Position numbers and translations under genes: made by a program. From Streptomyces rubiginosohelvolus (GTDB lineage Bacteria > Actinomycetota > Actinomycetes > Streptomycetales > Streptomycetaceae): DNA of 64,000 nt. The notes beneath the pieces are model-generated. The model searched no databases, had not been told where the DNA came from, and saw only the letters and a list, made by a program, of their open reading frames with translations. This document shows positions 32,101 through 40,062 of this stretch, piece by piece (the stretch's first letter is position 1; each line of letters opens with the position of its first letter). The stretch spans positions 62,001 to 126,000 of the forward strand of contig NZ_BMTW01000004.1 in assembly GCF_014649875.1 (NCBI RefSeq), given 5' to 3'.

Positions 32101-33285
32101 TCAGGGGATGAGCAGGGTCTTGATCATGCCGTCGCCCTTCTTTCGGAACGTCTCGTACGCCTGAGGCCCCTCTTCGAGCGGCAGGTGGTGGGTGGCGAAG
32201 GAGTCCACACCGAGCTGATCGCCGTCGACGAGCAGGGGCAGCAGGTCGTCGACCCAGCGTTTGACGTTGGCCTGGCCCATACGGAGCTGGATCTGCTTGT
32301 CGAACAGGGTGAGCATCGGCATCGGGTCGGCGGAGCCACCGTAGACACCGGAGACGGAGATCGTGCCGCCCCTGCGCACCAGGTCGACAGCCGTGTGCAG
32401 AGCGGCGAGGCGGTCGACGCCCGCCGTCTCCATCAGGCGCTGGGCGAGCGCGTCGGGCAGCAGCCCGACCGCCGTGTGCGCCGCCTTGGCCACGGGCGAG
32501 CCATGGGCCTCCATGCCCACGGCGTCGATCACCGCGTCCGTGCCGCGCCCGTCCGTGAGGTCGCGGACGGCGTCCCCGAGGTTCTTGCCGTAACGGCGCA
32601 GGTCGAGGCAGGTGGCGCCGTACCCGCTGACCCGATCGAGACGCTCGGGGACCAGATCGACCCCGATGACGAGGCCGGCGCCCCGGTGGAGGGCGATCCT
32701 CGCCGCCATGGCGCCGATCGGGCCGAGGCCGAGCACGGTGACGCTGCCGCCGGGCGGGATGTCCGCGTACTCCACGGCCTGCCAGGCGGTGGGCAGGACG
32801 TCGGAGAGGAAGACGAACCGGTCGTCCGGCGGGCCGTCCGGAACCTTGATGGGCAGGGCATTGCCGAACGGGACCCGCAGATACTCCGCCTGCCCTCCGG
32901 GCACCTGCCCGTAGAGCTTGGTGAACCCGAACAGGGACGCGCCCATCCCGCGCTCACGCACCTGGGTCGTCTCGCACTGGGAGTGCAGCCCCTGCCCGCA
33001 CATGTGGCAGTAGCCGCAGGACACGTTGAAGGGGATCACGACGCGGTCCCCCGGAGCGACGGCGGTGACGTCGGGTCCGACCTCCTCCACGATTCCCATC
33101 GGTTCGTGCCCGAGGATGTCGCCGGGGTCGAGGTAGGGCCCGAGCACCTCGCACAGGTGAAGATCGGAGCCGCAGATGCCGGAGGACGTGATCCTGACGA
33201 TGATGTCCGTCGGGTCCTGGATCCGCGGGTCCGGGACGGTCTCCACTCGGACGTCCCGCTTTCCTTGATAGGTCAACGCGCGCAC
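32101..33285 (-). CDS. Zinc-dependent alcohol/formaldehyde dehydrogenase-like
   Basis: A 394-aa medium-chain dehydrogenase. The catalytic zinc site is CGSDLHLCE with HEPMG (Cys, His, Glu). The structural zinc four-cysteine loop is CGYCHMCGQGLHSQC. The NAD(P)-binding Rossmann motif is VTVLGLGPIGAMAARIAL. The internal insert around AVGLLPDALAQRLMETAG is seen in the glutathione-independent formaldehyde-dehydrogenase-like subgroup. The GTG start at 33285 has AAAGGAG 7 nt upstream. A SigB-type promoter candidate lies 65 nt upstream, so it may be stress-induced to detoxify aldehydes. Confidence 0.88.
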   Translation of the reverse strand: MRALTYQGKRDVRVETVPDPRIQDPTDIIVRITSSGICGSDLHLCEVLGPYLDPGDILGHEPMGIVEEVGPDVTAVAPGDRVVIPFNVSCGYCHMCGQGLHSQCETTQVRERGMGASLFGFTKLYGQVPGGQAEYLRVPFGNALPIKVPDGPPDDRFVFLSDVLPTAWQAVEYADIPPGGSVTVLGLGPIGAMAARIALHRGAGLVIGVDLVPERLDRVSGYGATCLDLRRYGKNLGDAVRDLTDGRGTDAVIDAVGMEAHGSPVAKAAHTAVGLLPDALAQRLMETAGVDRLAALHTAVDLVRRGGTISVSGVYGGSADPMPMLTLFDKQIQLRMGQANVKRWVDDLLPLLVDGDQLGVDSFATHHLPLEEGPQAYETFRKKGDGMIKTLLIP

Positions 33286-33350
33286 GGTCGCACTCCTTTC
33301 TGTACGGTCCGGTCGCCTTCGCGGCTTTTCCCGGGAGGGCCGGACGCCGG

Positions 33351-33375
33351 GTTCCCAGCACGTCCGGAACCAAAC
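33351..33375 (-). promoter_or_regulatory. SigB-type promoter candidate for the alcohol dehydrogenase
   Basis: On the minus strand: GTTT (33375-33372), 15 bases, GGGAAC (33356-33351). One mismatch from GGGTAC. It is placed 66 nt upstream of the GTG start. Confidence 0.5.
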
Positions 33376-33413
33376 AGAAGGCGGCCCGTCGGCGGAATAC
33401 GGCCCGGCCTTTC

Positions 33414-34445
33414 TCAGGGCTTCAGCGGTGTGCGCAGCGCCGAGCGGCCTTCGCGCCACGCCGCCAGCAGGTGGTCGCCGAGGAGGTCCTCCAGGTGGCC
33501 GGTCGCCTCGATGCCCAGCACGATGTCGGCTGCCAGGCCGGGCTCGTCCTCCAGCAGGCCGCCGATCACCTCGTGGCGCACCACCTGTTCGTGGACCGCG
33601 TCGGCCTCCACGTGCTCGTCGTAGAAGCGTTGCGCGGCGGGGCCCGCGCCGACGCGGCGCAGGGCTTCGGCCAGTCGCCTCGACCCGGGGGGCGAGGTGA
33701 TCTCCACGGTGGCGAAGTGGCCGACCAGGGCGCCGCGCAGCCGCCGGTGCAGGCCGAAGAGGGACATCATGTTGACGACGGCCAGGGCCTGGGCGGGCGC
33801 GGCTTCCAGGTATCGGCCGTACCGGGCGTCGAGGCCGAGGTCGGTCATCAGGTCGGCGAAGAGCTGAGCGTGGACGTTCTCCGCCCGTCCCGCGCCGAAT
33901 TCGTCGAACTCGACGGCGACCATGCCCGCCTTCGCCCGGCCCCGGAGCCTGGGCACCACCCACAGATGCGGATCGGCCTCCTTGAGGTGGTAGAGGGAGC
34001 GCACGGCGGCGTATTCGCGCAGCTGCCAGAGCTCGCCCTCCCGCCGGAGGTGGTGGCTGACGCTGTGGCCGTCGTCCCCGACGGGTTCCAGCTGGAGCTC
34101 GTCCACCGCCTCCGCCACGTTCTTGCCGCCCTGGCCTGCGCCGCGGCGCAGCGCGTCCAGGAAGACGTCCTCGGCCGCCGCGCGCACGCCGAGCAGGGCG
34201 GGGTCCCATTCCAGGCGCTCGTCCACCCCGGCGAACCCCCGGTAGTGGAGCTCGTACAGGACGTACAGGAGGAGCTGGAGGTCGTCCCCGTACGGGTCGG
34301 AGCGGCGGACCGCGTCGGCGGCGGGCAGCCGGGTGCCGCTGCCCGCCAGCGCGGCGAGGACGTCCTCGCTCAGGGGGCCGCGTGCCGGAGGGAGCGCGGG
34401 AGGCGCCGCCGGGCTGTCCCGGGGAGTGGTGGCCTGGGTCGTCAC
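33414..34445 (-). CDS. Iron-containing haem-oxygenase-like (HDO/TENA-fold) protein
   Basis: A 343-aa protein. After a Pro/Ala-rich N-terminus it is helical, with the diiron-type ligands of the haem-oxygenase-like superfamily: EFDEFGAGRAENVHAQLFADLM (Glu...His) and FYDEHVEADAVHEQVVRHEVIGGL (His-x2-Asp/Glu-x2-His). Members oxidise or cleave small substrates with O2. GTG 34445 overlaps the CDGSH stop (GTGA), with GGAG 8 nt upstream. It is the last gene of a four-gene overlapping operon with a methyltransferase and an Fe-S protein, which could deliver electrons or iron to it. Confidence 0.78.
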   Translation of the reverse strand: MTTQATTPRDSPAAPPALPPARGPLSEDVLAALAGSGTRLPAADAVRRSDPYGDDLQLLLYVLYELHYRGFAGVDERLEWDPALLGVRAAAEDVFLDALRRGAGQGGKNVAEAVDELQLEPVGDDGHSVSHHLRREGELWQLREYAAVRSLYHLKEADPHLWVVPRLRGRAKAGMVAVEFDEFGAGRAENVHAQLFADLMTDLGLDARYGRYLEAAPAQALAVVNMMSLFGLHRRLRGALVGHFATVEITSPPGSRRLAEALRRVGAGPAAQRFYDEHVEADAVHEQVVRHEVIGGLLEDEPGLAADIVLGIEATGHLEDLLGDHLLAAWREGRSALRTPLKP

Positions 34446-34711
34446 GGTCGGGGCTCCTCCTCGCTCTTCTCGGGCTGTCGGCCGTCGTCGTCCGGGCGGC
34501 TCTCCGCGGGCCCGGCGGGCTTGCGGCGGCGGTGACTGGTGTCGCACCAGGGGTAGGCACGGCTGCGGCGGCAGGTGCAGATCGCGACGACGAAGCGGTC
34601 GGACCGGGTCGTCGTGCCGTCGTCGCCGACGACCTCGACCGGCCCTTCCACCAGGATCGGGCCTTCCCGGTTCACCACCACGCGGCGCGGTGTCTCATCC
34701 CTTCCGGCCAC
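34442..34711 (-). CDS. CDGSH-type iron-sulfur protein
   Basis: An 89-aa protein with the motif CTCRRSRAYPWCDTSH, which supplies the Cys3-His ligands of a CDGSH [2Fe-2S] cluster (CDTSH variant). N-terminal beta strands (GPILVEGPVEVVGDDG) match the family; the C-terminal 25 residues are charged and probably disordered. The GTG start lies inside the methyltransferase 3' end (17-nt overlap), and the stop overlaps the next start, so translation is coupled on both sides. Probable role: redox or Fe-S partner of the haem-oxygenase-like protein. Confidence 0.85.
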   Translation of the reverse strand: MAGRDETPRRVVVNREGPILVEGPVEVVGDDGTTTRSDRFVVAICTCRRSRAYPWCDTSHRRRKPAGPAESRPDDDGRQPEKSEEEPRP

Positions 34712-35462
34712 GGATCACCACCAGTTCCTCCCGGTCCGGCCGGCCCCGCAGCAGGCCCTGGTCGCGCAGCCAGGCGGCCCGGCCGCGGGTGACCGGCCCG
34801 AACGGGATGGTCACCCGGTCGATCACGGAAACGTCCAGACCGGCCGCGGACAGTCGCCCGACCGTCTCCTCCGGGCGGCTCAGCCCCGACTGGACCAGCA
34901 GGAGCAGACCGCCGGGGCGCAGGGCGGCGAAGGCGTCGTCGCAGATGCGGTCGAGGATCACCCGGCCGTCGGGGCCCGCGTCCCAGGAGCGTCCGGGCCC
35001 GTAGCGCGGCAGGGTCAGGCCGGGGGCCGGGACGTACGGGGGGTTGCTGACGACGGCGTCGAACGTACGGCCCGGCAGGGCCCGGAGCAGGTCTCCCCTG
35101 CGTACGGTGACGGGCAGGCGGGCGAGCACGGTGTTCAGCCGTGCGGACGCCACGGCGCGGCGGCTGATGTCCACCGCGGTGACGCGGGCGCCGAGCCGGG
35201 CGGCGTGCAGGGCCAGCGCGCCGCTCCCCGTGCACAGGTCCAGCAGATCCGTCCCCGGGCCGATCCCCTCGCGGCGCATGGCGAGGGCCAGCAGCAGCGT
35301 GTCGGTCTGCGGGCGGTACACCCCCGGTAGCCGCACGACCCGGCCCGGACGCGGGGCCGCCGCGACCGCCGCCGGGGCCGTGACGGAAGCGTCCGGCAGG
35401 GCCTCCGGCGTCACCGGGTCGTCCTCGCCCTCGGAGAGCCGTACCCCTCGTCCGCCGTTCAA
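34695..35462 (-). CDS. HemK/PrmC-like SAM-dependent methyltransferase
   Basis: A 255-aa protein. An N-terminal acidic and Ala-rich region is followed by VYRPQTDTLLLA (family start box), motif I DLLDLCTGSGALALHA, VTAVDISRRAVASARLN and the catalytic NPPYVPAP. NPPY with this layout is that of N5-glutamine methyltransferases (HemK2/PrmC) acting on release-factor-like or other proteins. It is not in the usual prfA context; instead it is embedded in the CDGSH/haem-oxygenase-like operon. The ATG overlaps the upstream small gene by 4 nt. Its substrate might be a protein of this operon. Confidence 0.85.
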   Translation of the reverse strand: MNGGRGVRLSEGEDDPVTPEALPDASVTAPAAVAAAPRPGRVVRLPGVYRPQTDTLLLALAMRREGIGPGTDLLDLCTGSGALALHAARLGARVTAVDISRRAVASARLNTVLARLPVTVRRGDLLRALPGRTFDAVVSNPPYVPAPGLTLPRYGPGRSWDAGPDGRVILDRICDDAFAALRPGGLLLLVQSGLSRPEETVGRLSAAGLDVSVIDRVTIPFGPVTRGRAAWLRDQGLLRGRPDREELVVIRGRKG

Positions 35463-35635
35463 CGGCCGGGCGTCCCGTCCGGGCGGTCCCGCCGCTCCAG
35501 ACGGTCCGCGTCGGCCTGCCGACGGCGGCCCTCGTCCCTGCGGCCCTGATCGTCGAGCGCCTTGCCGTCCGACTCCTTGGCCAGCCCGCGGGCCCTCAGG
35601 ACCTTGGCGCGCAAGATCCTGCGTACGTCACGCAT
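35459..35635 (-). CDS. 58-aa basic small protein heading the CDGSH operon
   Basis: Starts MRDVRRILRAKVLRARGLAKESDGKALDDQGRRDEG and is rich in Arg, Lys, Asp and Gln. It is probably one long helix, vaguely CsbD/microaggregate-binding-like. ATG 35635 has AGGAGG 5 nt upstream; a longer form from ATG 35683 has its GAGGAG only 2-3 nt away. The stop overlaps the methyltransferase ATG. I do not recognise a family with confidence; it is translationally coupled to the rest of the operon. Confidence 0.6.
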   Translation of the reverse strand: MRDVRRILRAKVLRARGLAKESDGKALDDQGRRDEGRRRQADADRLERRDRPDGTPGR

Positions 35636-35862
35636 CGTGTCCTCCTGTGCGGTCAGCAGTAGTTCCACCGTCGAGCGGTTCATGTCTCCTCGCCAGCGGG
35701 GCAGAGGCCGGGGGGGCCGTCACCGGGCGGTCCGGTTCTCGGTGGCTCGCGCCGCTGTAAGGGAGTGACCCCGTGCGGCTCCGCCAAACGCGCGATCCGC
35801 CGTTCGTGGACCCGTCGTACGCTGAATCCCCCGTTCCGACCGACTGCTGACAGGAGACCGAG

Positions 35863-36549
35863 ATGGCCGCAGGGAGTCCGGTCGACGCGACGGTGGCGGA
35901 GGTCACGGCCGAGCTGGCCGAGCTGGAGGACCCGCGAGCCCGCGCGGTGAACGAGAAGCACGGCGACGATCACGGGGTGAACCTCGGCAAGCTGCGGGCC
36001 GTCGCGAAACGGCTCAAGACGCAGCAGGAGCTCGCGGTCCGGCTCTGGGAGACGGACGACACCGCGGCGAGGCTGCTGGCGCTCCTGATCTGCCGCCCGA
36101 AGGCGTTCGGGCGTGACGCCCTGGACCGCATGCTGCGCGAGGCCCGCGCACCCAAGGTGCACGACTGGCTCGTGAACTACGTGGTGAAGAAGAGCCCGCA
36201 CGCCGAGGAGCTGCGCGTGGCCTGGTCCGCCGATCCGGATCCCGTGGTCGCGAGCGCCGGCTGGGCGCTCACCACCGAGCGCGTGGGGAAGAAGCCCGAG
36301 ACCCTCGACCTCCCGGGGCTGCTGGACGTCATCGAGGCGGAGATGAAGGACGCCCCGGACCGTCTGCAGTGGGCGATGAACCACTGTCTGGCCCAGATCG
36401 GCATCGACCATCCAGGGCTCCGCGCCCGTGCCGTCGGCATCGGTGAGCGCCTGGAGGTGCTCAAGGACTATCCGACCTCTCCGGGCTGTACGTCTCCGTA
36501 CGCACCGGACTGGATCGCCGAGATGGTGCGCCGGCAGGACGCCGGGTAG
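35863..36549 (+). CDS. DNA alkylation repair protein (AlkD-like HEAT-repeat fold)
   Basis: A 228-aa all-helical protein. It has a repeated helix-pair pattern: VNLGKLRAVAKRLKTQQELAVRLWETDDTAARLLALLICRP, VHDWLVNYVVKKSPHAEEL, VASAGWALTTERV and LQWAMNHCLAQIGI. This is the DNA_alkylation (AlkC/AlkD) family, glycosylases that excise alkylated bases without base flipping. AGGAGA lies 5 nt upstream of the ATG. It is divergent from the CDGSH operon, and its convergent neighbour is the MFS gene 18 nt away with no hairpin between. It fits the stress theme of this block. Confidence 0.82.
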   Translation: MAAGSPVDATVAEVTAELAELEDPRARAVNEKHGDDHGVNLGKLRAVAKRLKTQQELAVRLWETDDTAARLLALLICRPKAFGRDALDRMLREARAPKVHDWLVNYVVKKSPHAEELRVAWSADPDPVVASAGWALTTERVGKKPETLDLPGLLDVIEAEMKDAPDRLQWAMNHCLAQIGIDHPGLRARAVGIGERLEVLKDYPTSPGCTSPYAPDWIAEMVRRQDAG

Positions 36550-36567
36550 GACGCGCCGCGGTGGCCC

Positions 36568-38049
36568 TCACTTCCCGGCCGGGGCGGGCTCGCCGCCTTC
36601 GCCCGCAGGAACGCGGGCAGGGACGCGGCGCGGTCCGACGAGCGTGACGGCGGTGATCACGGCGACGACCGCGAGCGCCGAGGACACGGCCAGTACGGTG
36701 CGGGTGCCGTCGGTGACCGCCTGGGCGCCGTCCCCTCCGGAGAGGGCGAAGACGGAACCGAGCGCCGCGGTGCCGACACCGGCGCCGAGCGAGGCGAGGG
36801 TGGAGACCGTTCCCGCGACCATGCCGACGCGTTCGGGGGCCGTGACCCGCACGGCGACCGCCATGACGGGCGCGCCGGCGATCCCGCCGCCCGCACCCCA
36901 GGCGAGCAGCGGTACGACGAGCGCCCACCAAGGGGTGTCAGGGGTGATCAACAGGGCCAGGGCGGCCAGGCCGACCCCCTTGAGCGCGTAGCCGGCGCCG
37001 ATCACCAGGCCGGGGGGCCGGTCGCCGATGAGCTTGGAGCCGACCATGCCCATGACGATCTGGGCCAGGAAGATCGGGGTCATCAGCAGGCCCGCCCCCG
37101 TCGGGCTCATGCCGAGTCCGTCGGAGAAGTACAGAACCAGGTGGACCGAGCCGCCGATGGTCAGGACGCGGGAGAGGAGCACGGCCAGCATCGCGCCGGA
37201 GAACGCGGGGCTCCCGAACATCCGCAGGTCCAGCGTCGGCGCGGGCACCTTGAGCTGGACGGCCAGGAAGGCGGTCAGCGCCGCGCAGGCGGTGAGCAGC
37301 ACGGCGGTGTCCCGCCCGGACCAGGGAGTGTCGCCGGAGCGGAGCATCAGCAGCGTCGCCGTGCCGAGACCGAGCATGAGCAGCAGGCTGCCGAGCCAGT
37401 CCGTCCGCCCCGTGCCCCGGGAGCCCGGAGTCCCCGGGGCCTCGGACGCCTCCGCCGTGCCCGCCGTCCCCGGGGAGCGGGGCAGGACCCGTACGGCCAG
37501 TGCCCAGGCGGCCACGCCGAGCGGCAGGTTGACCGCGAACACCGCACGCCACCCGAAGGCCTCCGCCAGGACCCCGCCGAAGACCGGGGCGAGCAGACCC
37601 GCCGCGGTCGCGAACGAGCCCCAGGTGCCGATGGCGAGGTCGCGCTCCTCACCGGAGTAGCGGTCGGAAAGCAGCGGGATGGCGTTCACCATGATCGCGG
37701 CGGCTCCCGCGCCCTGGACCACGCGGGCGGCGTCGAGCCACAGCAGGTCCGGCGCCACGGTCGCGGCCAGCGAGGACAGGGTGAACACGGCGATCCCGGC
37801 GAGGAACAGCGGCCGTCGGCCCCACCGGTCCGACAGGCTTCCGACGACCTGGGTGAGGGCGCCCATGGCGACCATGTACGTCACCACCACGGACTCGGCG
37901 GAGGCTCCGTCCCCGATGTCGGCACTGATCAGCGGCAGTCCGATGGCCACGATCGTCAGGTCGACCACCACCAGGCCCGTGGAGGCCATCACGAGCACCA
38001 GGACCCCGCTCAGCGGCGGCAGACGACGGGACTTCCGGCGTGCGGACAT
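36568..38049 (-). CDS. MFS transporter, DHA2/QacA-type drug exporter
   Basis: About 493 aa with 14 predicted membrane segments. Motif A variant GSLSDRWGRRPLFLAG follows TM2, motif D1-like VVVDLTIVAIGLPLI is in TM1, and motif C-like GLLAPVFGGVLAEAFGWRAVFAVNLPLG is in TM5-6, as in antiporters of the DHA2 family. ATG 38049 is chosen because the hydrophobic protein begins there; an in-frame ATG at 38214 adds a non-conserved Pro/Arg-rich extension. It is divergent from a TetR-type regulator, the usual pairing for an inducible exporter. The substrate is unknown. Confidence 0.85.
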   Translation of the reverse strand: MSARRKSRRLPPLSGVLVLVMASTGLVVVDLTIVAIGLPLISADIGDGASAESVVVTYMVAMGALTQVVGSLSDRWGRRPLFLAGIAVFTLSSLAATVAPDLLWLDAARVVQGAGAAAIMVNAIPLLSDRYSGEERDLAIGTWGSFATAAGLLAPVFGGVLAEAFGWRAVFAVNLPLGVAAWALAVRVLPRSPGTAGTAEASEAPGTPGSRGTGRTDWLGSLLLMLGLGTATLLMLRSGDTPWSGRDTAVLLTACAALTAFLAVQLKVPAPTLDLRMFGSPAFSGAMLAVLLSRVLTIGGSVHLVLYFSDGLGMSPTGAGLLMTPIFLAQIVMGMVGSKLIGDRPPGLVIGAGYALKGVGLAALALLITPDTPWWALVVPLLAWGAGGGIAGAPVMAVAVRVTAPERVGMVAGTVSTLASLGAGVGTAALGSVFALSGGDGAQAVTDGTRTVLAVSSALAVVAVITAVTLVGPRRVPARVPAGEGGEPAPAGK

Positions 38050-38234
38050 GCGGGAGACGGCCTCCGGGGCAGGGGCGGGCACAGGCGTCCGCGGGCTTCG
38101 CGGACGTGTGGGCAGCACGGACAGGGCCGGGCGGTCCGGACGGAAGGCCGGGCGACCCGTGACGTGGCCAGCCTGGAGGGACCCGCCGTTAAAGTCAACA
38201 GGAGTGAAGTTCAATCGGGCCGTACCCTGACGCC

Positions 38235-38930
38235 ATGCCTGCCACGTCCCGCCGCCGCCCCGCCACGCGCAAGGGCCGCCCGGTCCTCACCCGCGAGAGC
38301 ATCGCCGCCAAGGCGCTGGAGATGGCCGGGGCCCGGGGATTCGGCTCCCTCACGATGCGCGCTCTCGCCGCCGAACTCGGCGTGACCGTACGGGCGTTGT
38401 ACAACTACGTGGAGGATCGCCAGGACGTCGTCCACCTGGCCGTGGACACCTTGCTGACCTCGTGGAACCCGCCCCCGCTGCACGCCGCGACCTGGGAGAC
38501 CTCCGTCGCCGACTACGCCGGTTCCCTGCGTGCGCTGTACCGCCGCTGGCCCCGGGCCCTGCTGGTCTCCCTGGAGGAGGACACGCCCCCGGCCTCGGTC
38601 CATCCCAACCGCCTGCTCAACCTGGACCGTTTCCTCCGGCTCCTGCGGGACGTGGGCCTGGACATGCCCGCGGCGCTCGCGGCGCACCGCCAACTCTCGC
38701 TGCTGGTCCTGTCCTTCGTCCTCGTGGTCGACGGACCGGCGGACCGCGCGGGTGACAGCCCCGACCGGGCCGGGCTCGTCCCCGACGCCTGGCTCGCCGG
38801 CCACGCCGACCTGGACATCCCCACCCTCCGGGAGGCCGCCGCGCTGCCGCTTCCCACCCCCGACGAGCAGTTCGACGAGCTCGTCTCGGCCGTCGTCGAC
38901 CGGATCCGCGGCGACCTCAGAGCCGGCTGA
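38235..38930 (+). CDS. TetR/AcrR-family regulator
   Basis: A 231-aa protein. The N-terminal TetR helix-turn-helix (RESIAAKALEMAGARGFGSLTMRALAAELGVTVRALYNYVEDRQDVVHLAVD) is followed by a TetR_C-like ligand domain with a DUF-type C-terminus. Divergent from the MFS exporter with about 185 bp between start codons. The spacer holds an A/T-containing stretch near 38190-38215, unusual here, where the regulator may bind, but I see no clean palindrome. The 3' end overlaps the convergent xdhC-like gene by 14 bp. Confidence 0.87.
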   Translation: MPATSRRRPATRKGRPVLTRESIAAKALEMAGARGFGSLTMRALAAELGVTVRALYNYVEDRQDVVHLAVDTLLTSWNPPPLHAATWETSVADYAGSLRALYRRWPRALLVSLEEDTPPASVHPNRLLNLDRFLRLLRDVGLDMPAALAAHRQLSLLVLSFVLVVDGPADRAGDSPDRAGLVPDAWLAGHADLDIPTLREAAALPLPTPDEQFDELVSAVVDRIRGDLRAG

Positions 38931-40062
38931 CGACCCGTCGTTCCGGGCCGGGCTCCCGGTGGATGGGCTCCGCTCCCCCGGTCAGCGGCAGGCCCGTGCC
39001 GCCCCGCCGGGCCGCGACGATCTCCGCCGCGATGGACAGGGCCGTCTCCTCCGGCGTACGGGCTCCGAGGTCCAGGCCGATGGGCGACCGCAGCCGCTCC
39101 AGCTCGGCATCCCCGAGGCCGGCCTCGCGCAGCCGCCGGGCCCGGTCCTCGTGGGTGCGGCGCGACCCCATCGCCCCGACGAACGCGGCGGGCATCCGCA
39201 GCGCCTCCGTGAGCAGCGGCACGTCGAACCGGGCCTCGTGCGTGAGGACGCACAGCACGGTACGGGCGTCGGTGCGGGTGCGCCGCAGATAGCGGTGGGG
39301 CCAGTCGACGACGACCTCGTCGGCCTCGGGGAACCGGGCGGGCGTGGCGAAGACGGGCCGGGCGTCGCACACCGTCACATGGTGGCCCAGGAACTTGCCG
39401 GCCCGGACCAGCGCGGCGGCGAAGTCGACCGCACCGAAGACGATCATGCGGGGCGGCGGGACGCTGGTCTCGACGAGCAGGGTGAGTCCGCCGGGGCAGT
39501 ACGAGCCGTCCTCGGAGAGGGCGACGGTGCCGGTGCGGCCGGTGTCCAGCAGGGCCGAGGCCTCGGCCGCCGCCGTACGGTCCAGCTCCGGGTGGCTGCC
39601 GAGCCCGCCCTCGTGGGAGCCGTCGGCGCGGACGAGCAGGGCCCGCCCCAGGAATCCGTCGGGGCCGTCCACCACCCGGGCGAGGGCCGCCGCCTCGCCG
39701 GACACCGCGGCGGACAGCGCGGCCCGCAGCACCGCACGCTCCGGTGCGCCGGACCGTACCGGCGTGACCATGATGTCCAGGACGCCGCCGCAGGTCAGAC
39801 CGACGGCGAAGGCGTCCTCGTCGCTGTAGCCGAAGCTCTCACGCATACTCTCGCCGGTGGCGAGGGCCTGCGCGCACAGCTCGTAGACCGCGCCCTCCAC
39901 ACAGCCGCCGGAGACCGAGCCGATCACGGTTCCCTCGCTGTCGACGGCGAGGGCCGCCCCCGGCCCGCGCGGCGCGCTGCCGCCGACGGAGACGACGGTG
40001 GCGACCGCGAACTCCCGGCCCTCCGTCATCCATCGGTGCAGCTCACCGGCGATGTCAAGCAT
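38917..40062 (-). CDS. XdhC/PaoD-like molybdenum-cofactor insertion chaperone
   Basis: A 381-aa protein. The XdhC N-terminal domain (ATVVSVGGSAPRGPGAALAVDSEGTVIGSVSGGCVEGAVYE, with the Moco-associated SGGCVE) and the Rossmann-like XdhC_C domain (MIVFGAVDFAAALVRAGKFLGHHVTVCDARPVFA; FVGAMGSRRTHEDRARRLREAG) are both complete. XdhC proteins bind and sulfurate MCD/Moco and insert it into xanthine-dehydrogenase-type enzymes. The start overlaps the large-subunit stop by 8 bp, so it is the last gene of the paoABCD-like operon. Confidence 0.88.
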   Translation of the reverse strand: MLDIAGELHRWMTEGREFAVATVVSVGGSAPRGPGAALAVDSEGTVIGSVSGGCVEGAVYELCAQALATGESMRESFGYSDEDAFAVGLTCGGVLDIMVTPVRSGAPERAVLRAALSAAVSGEAAALARVVDGPDGFLGRALLVRADGSHEGGLGSHPELDRTAAAEASALLDTGRTGTVALSEDGSYCPGGLTLLVETSVPPPRMIVFGAVDFAAALVRAGKFLGHHVTVCDARPVFATPARFPEADEVVVDWPHRYLRRTRTDARTVLCVLTHEARFDVPLLTEALRMPAAFVGAMGSRRTHEDRARRLREAGLGDAELERLRSPIGLDLGARTPEETALSIAAEIVAARRGGTGLPLTGGAEPIHREPGPERRVVSRL

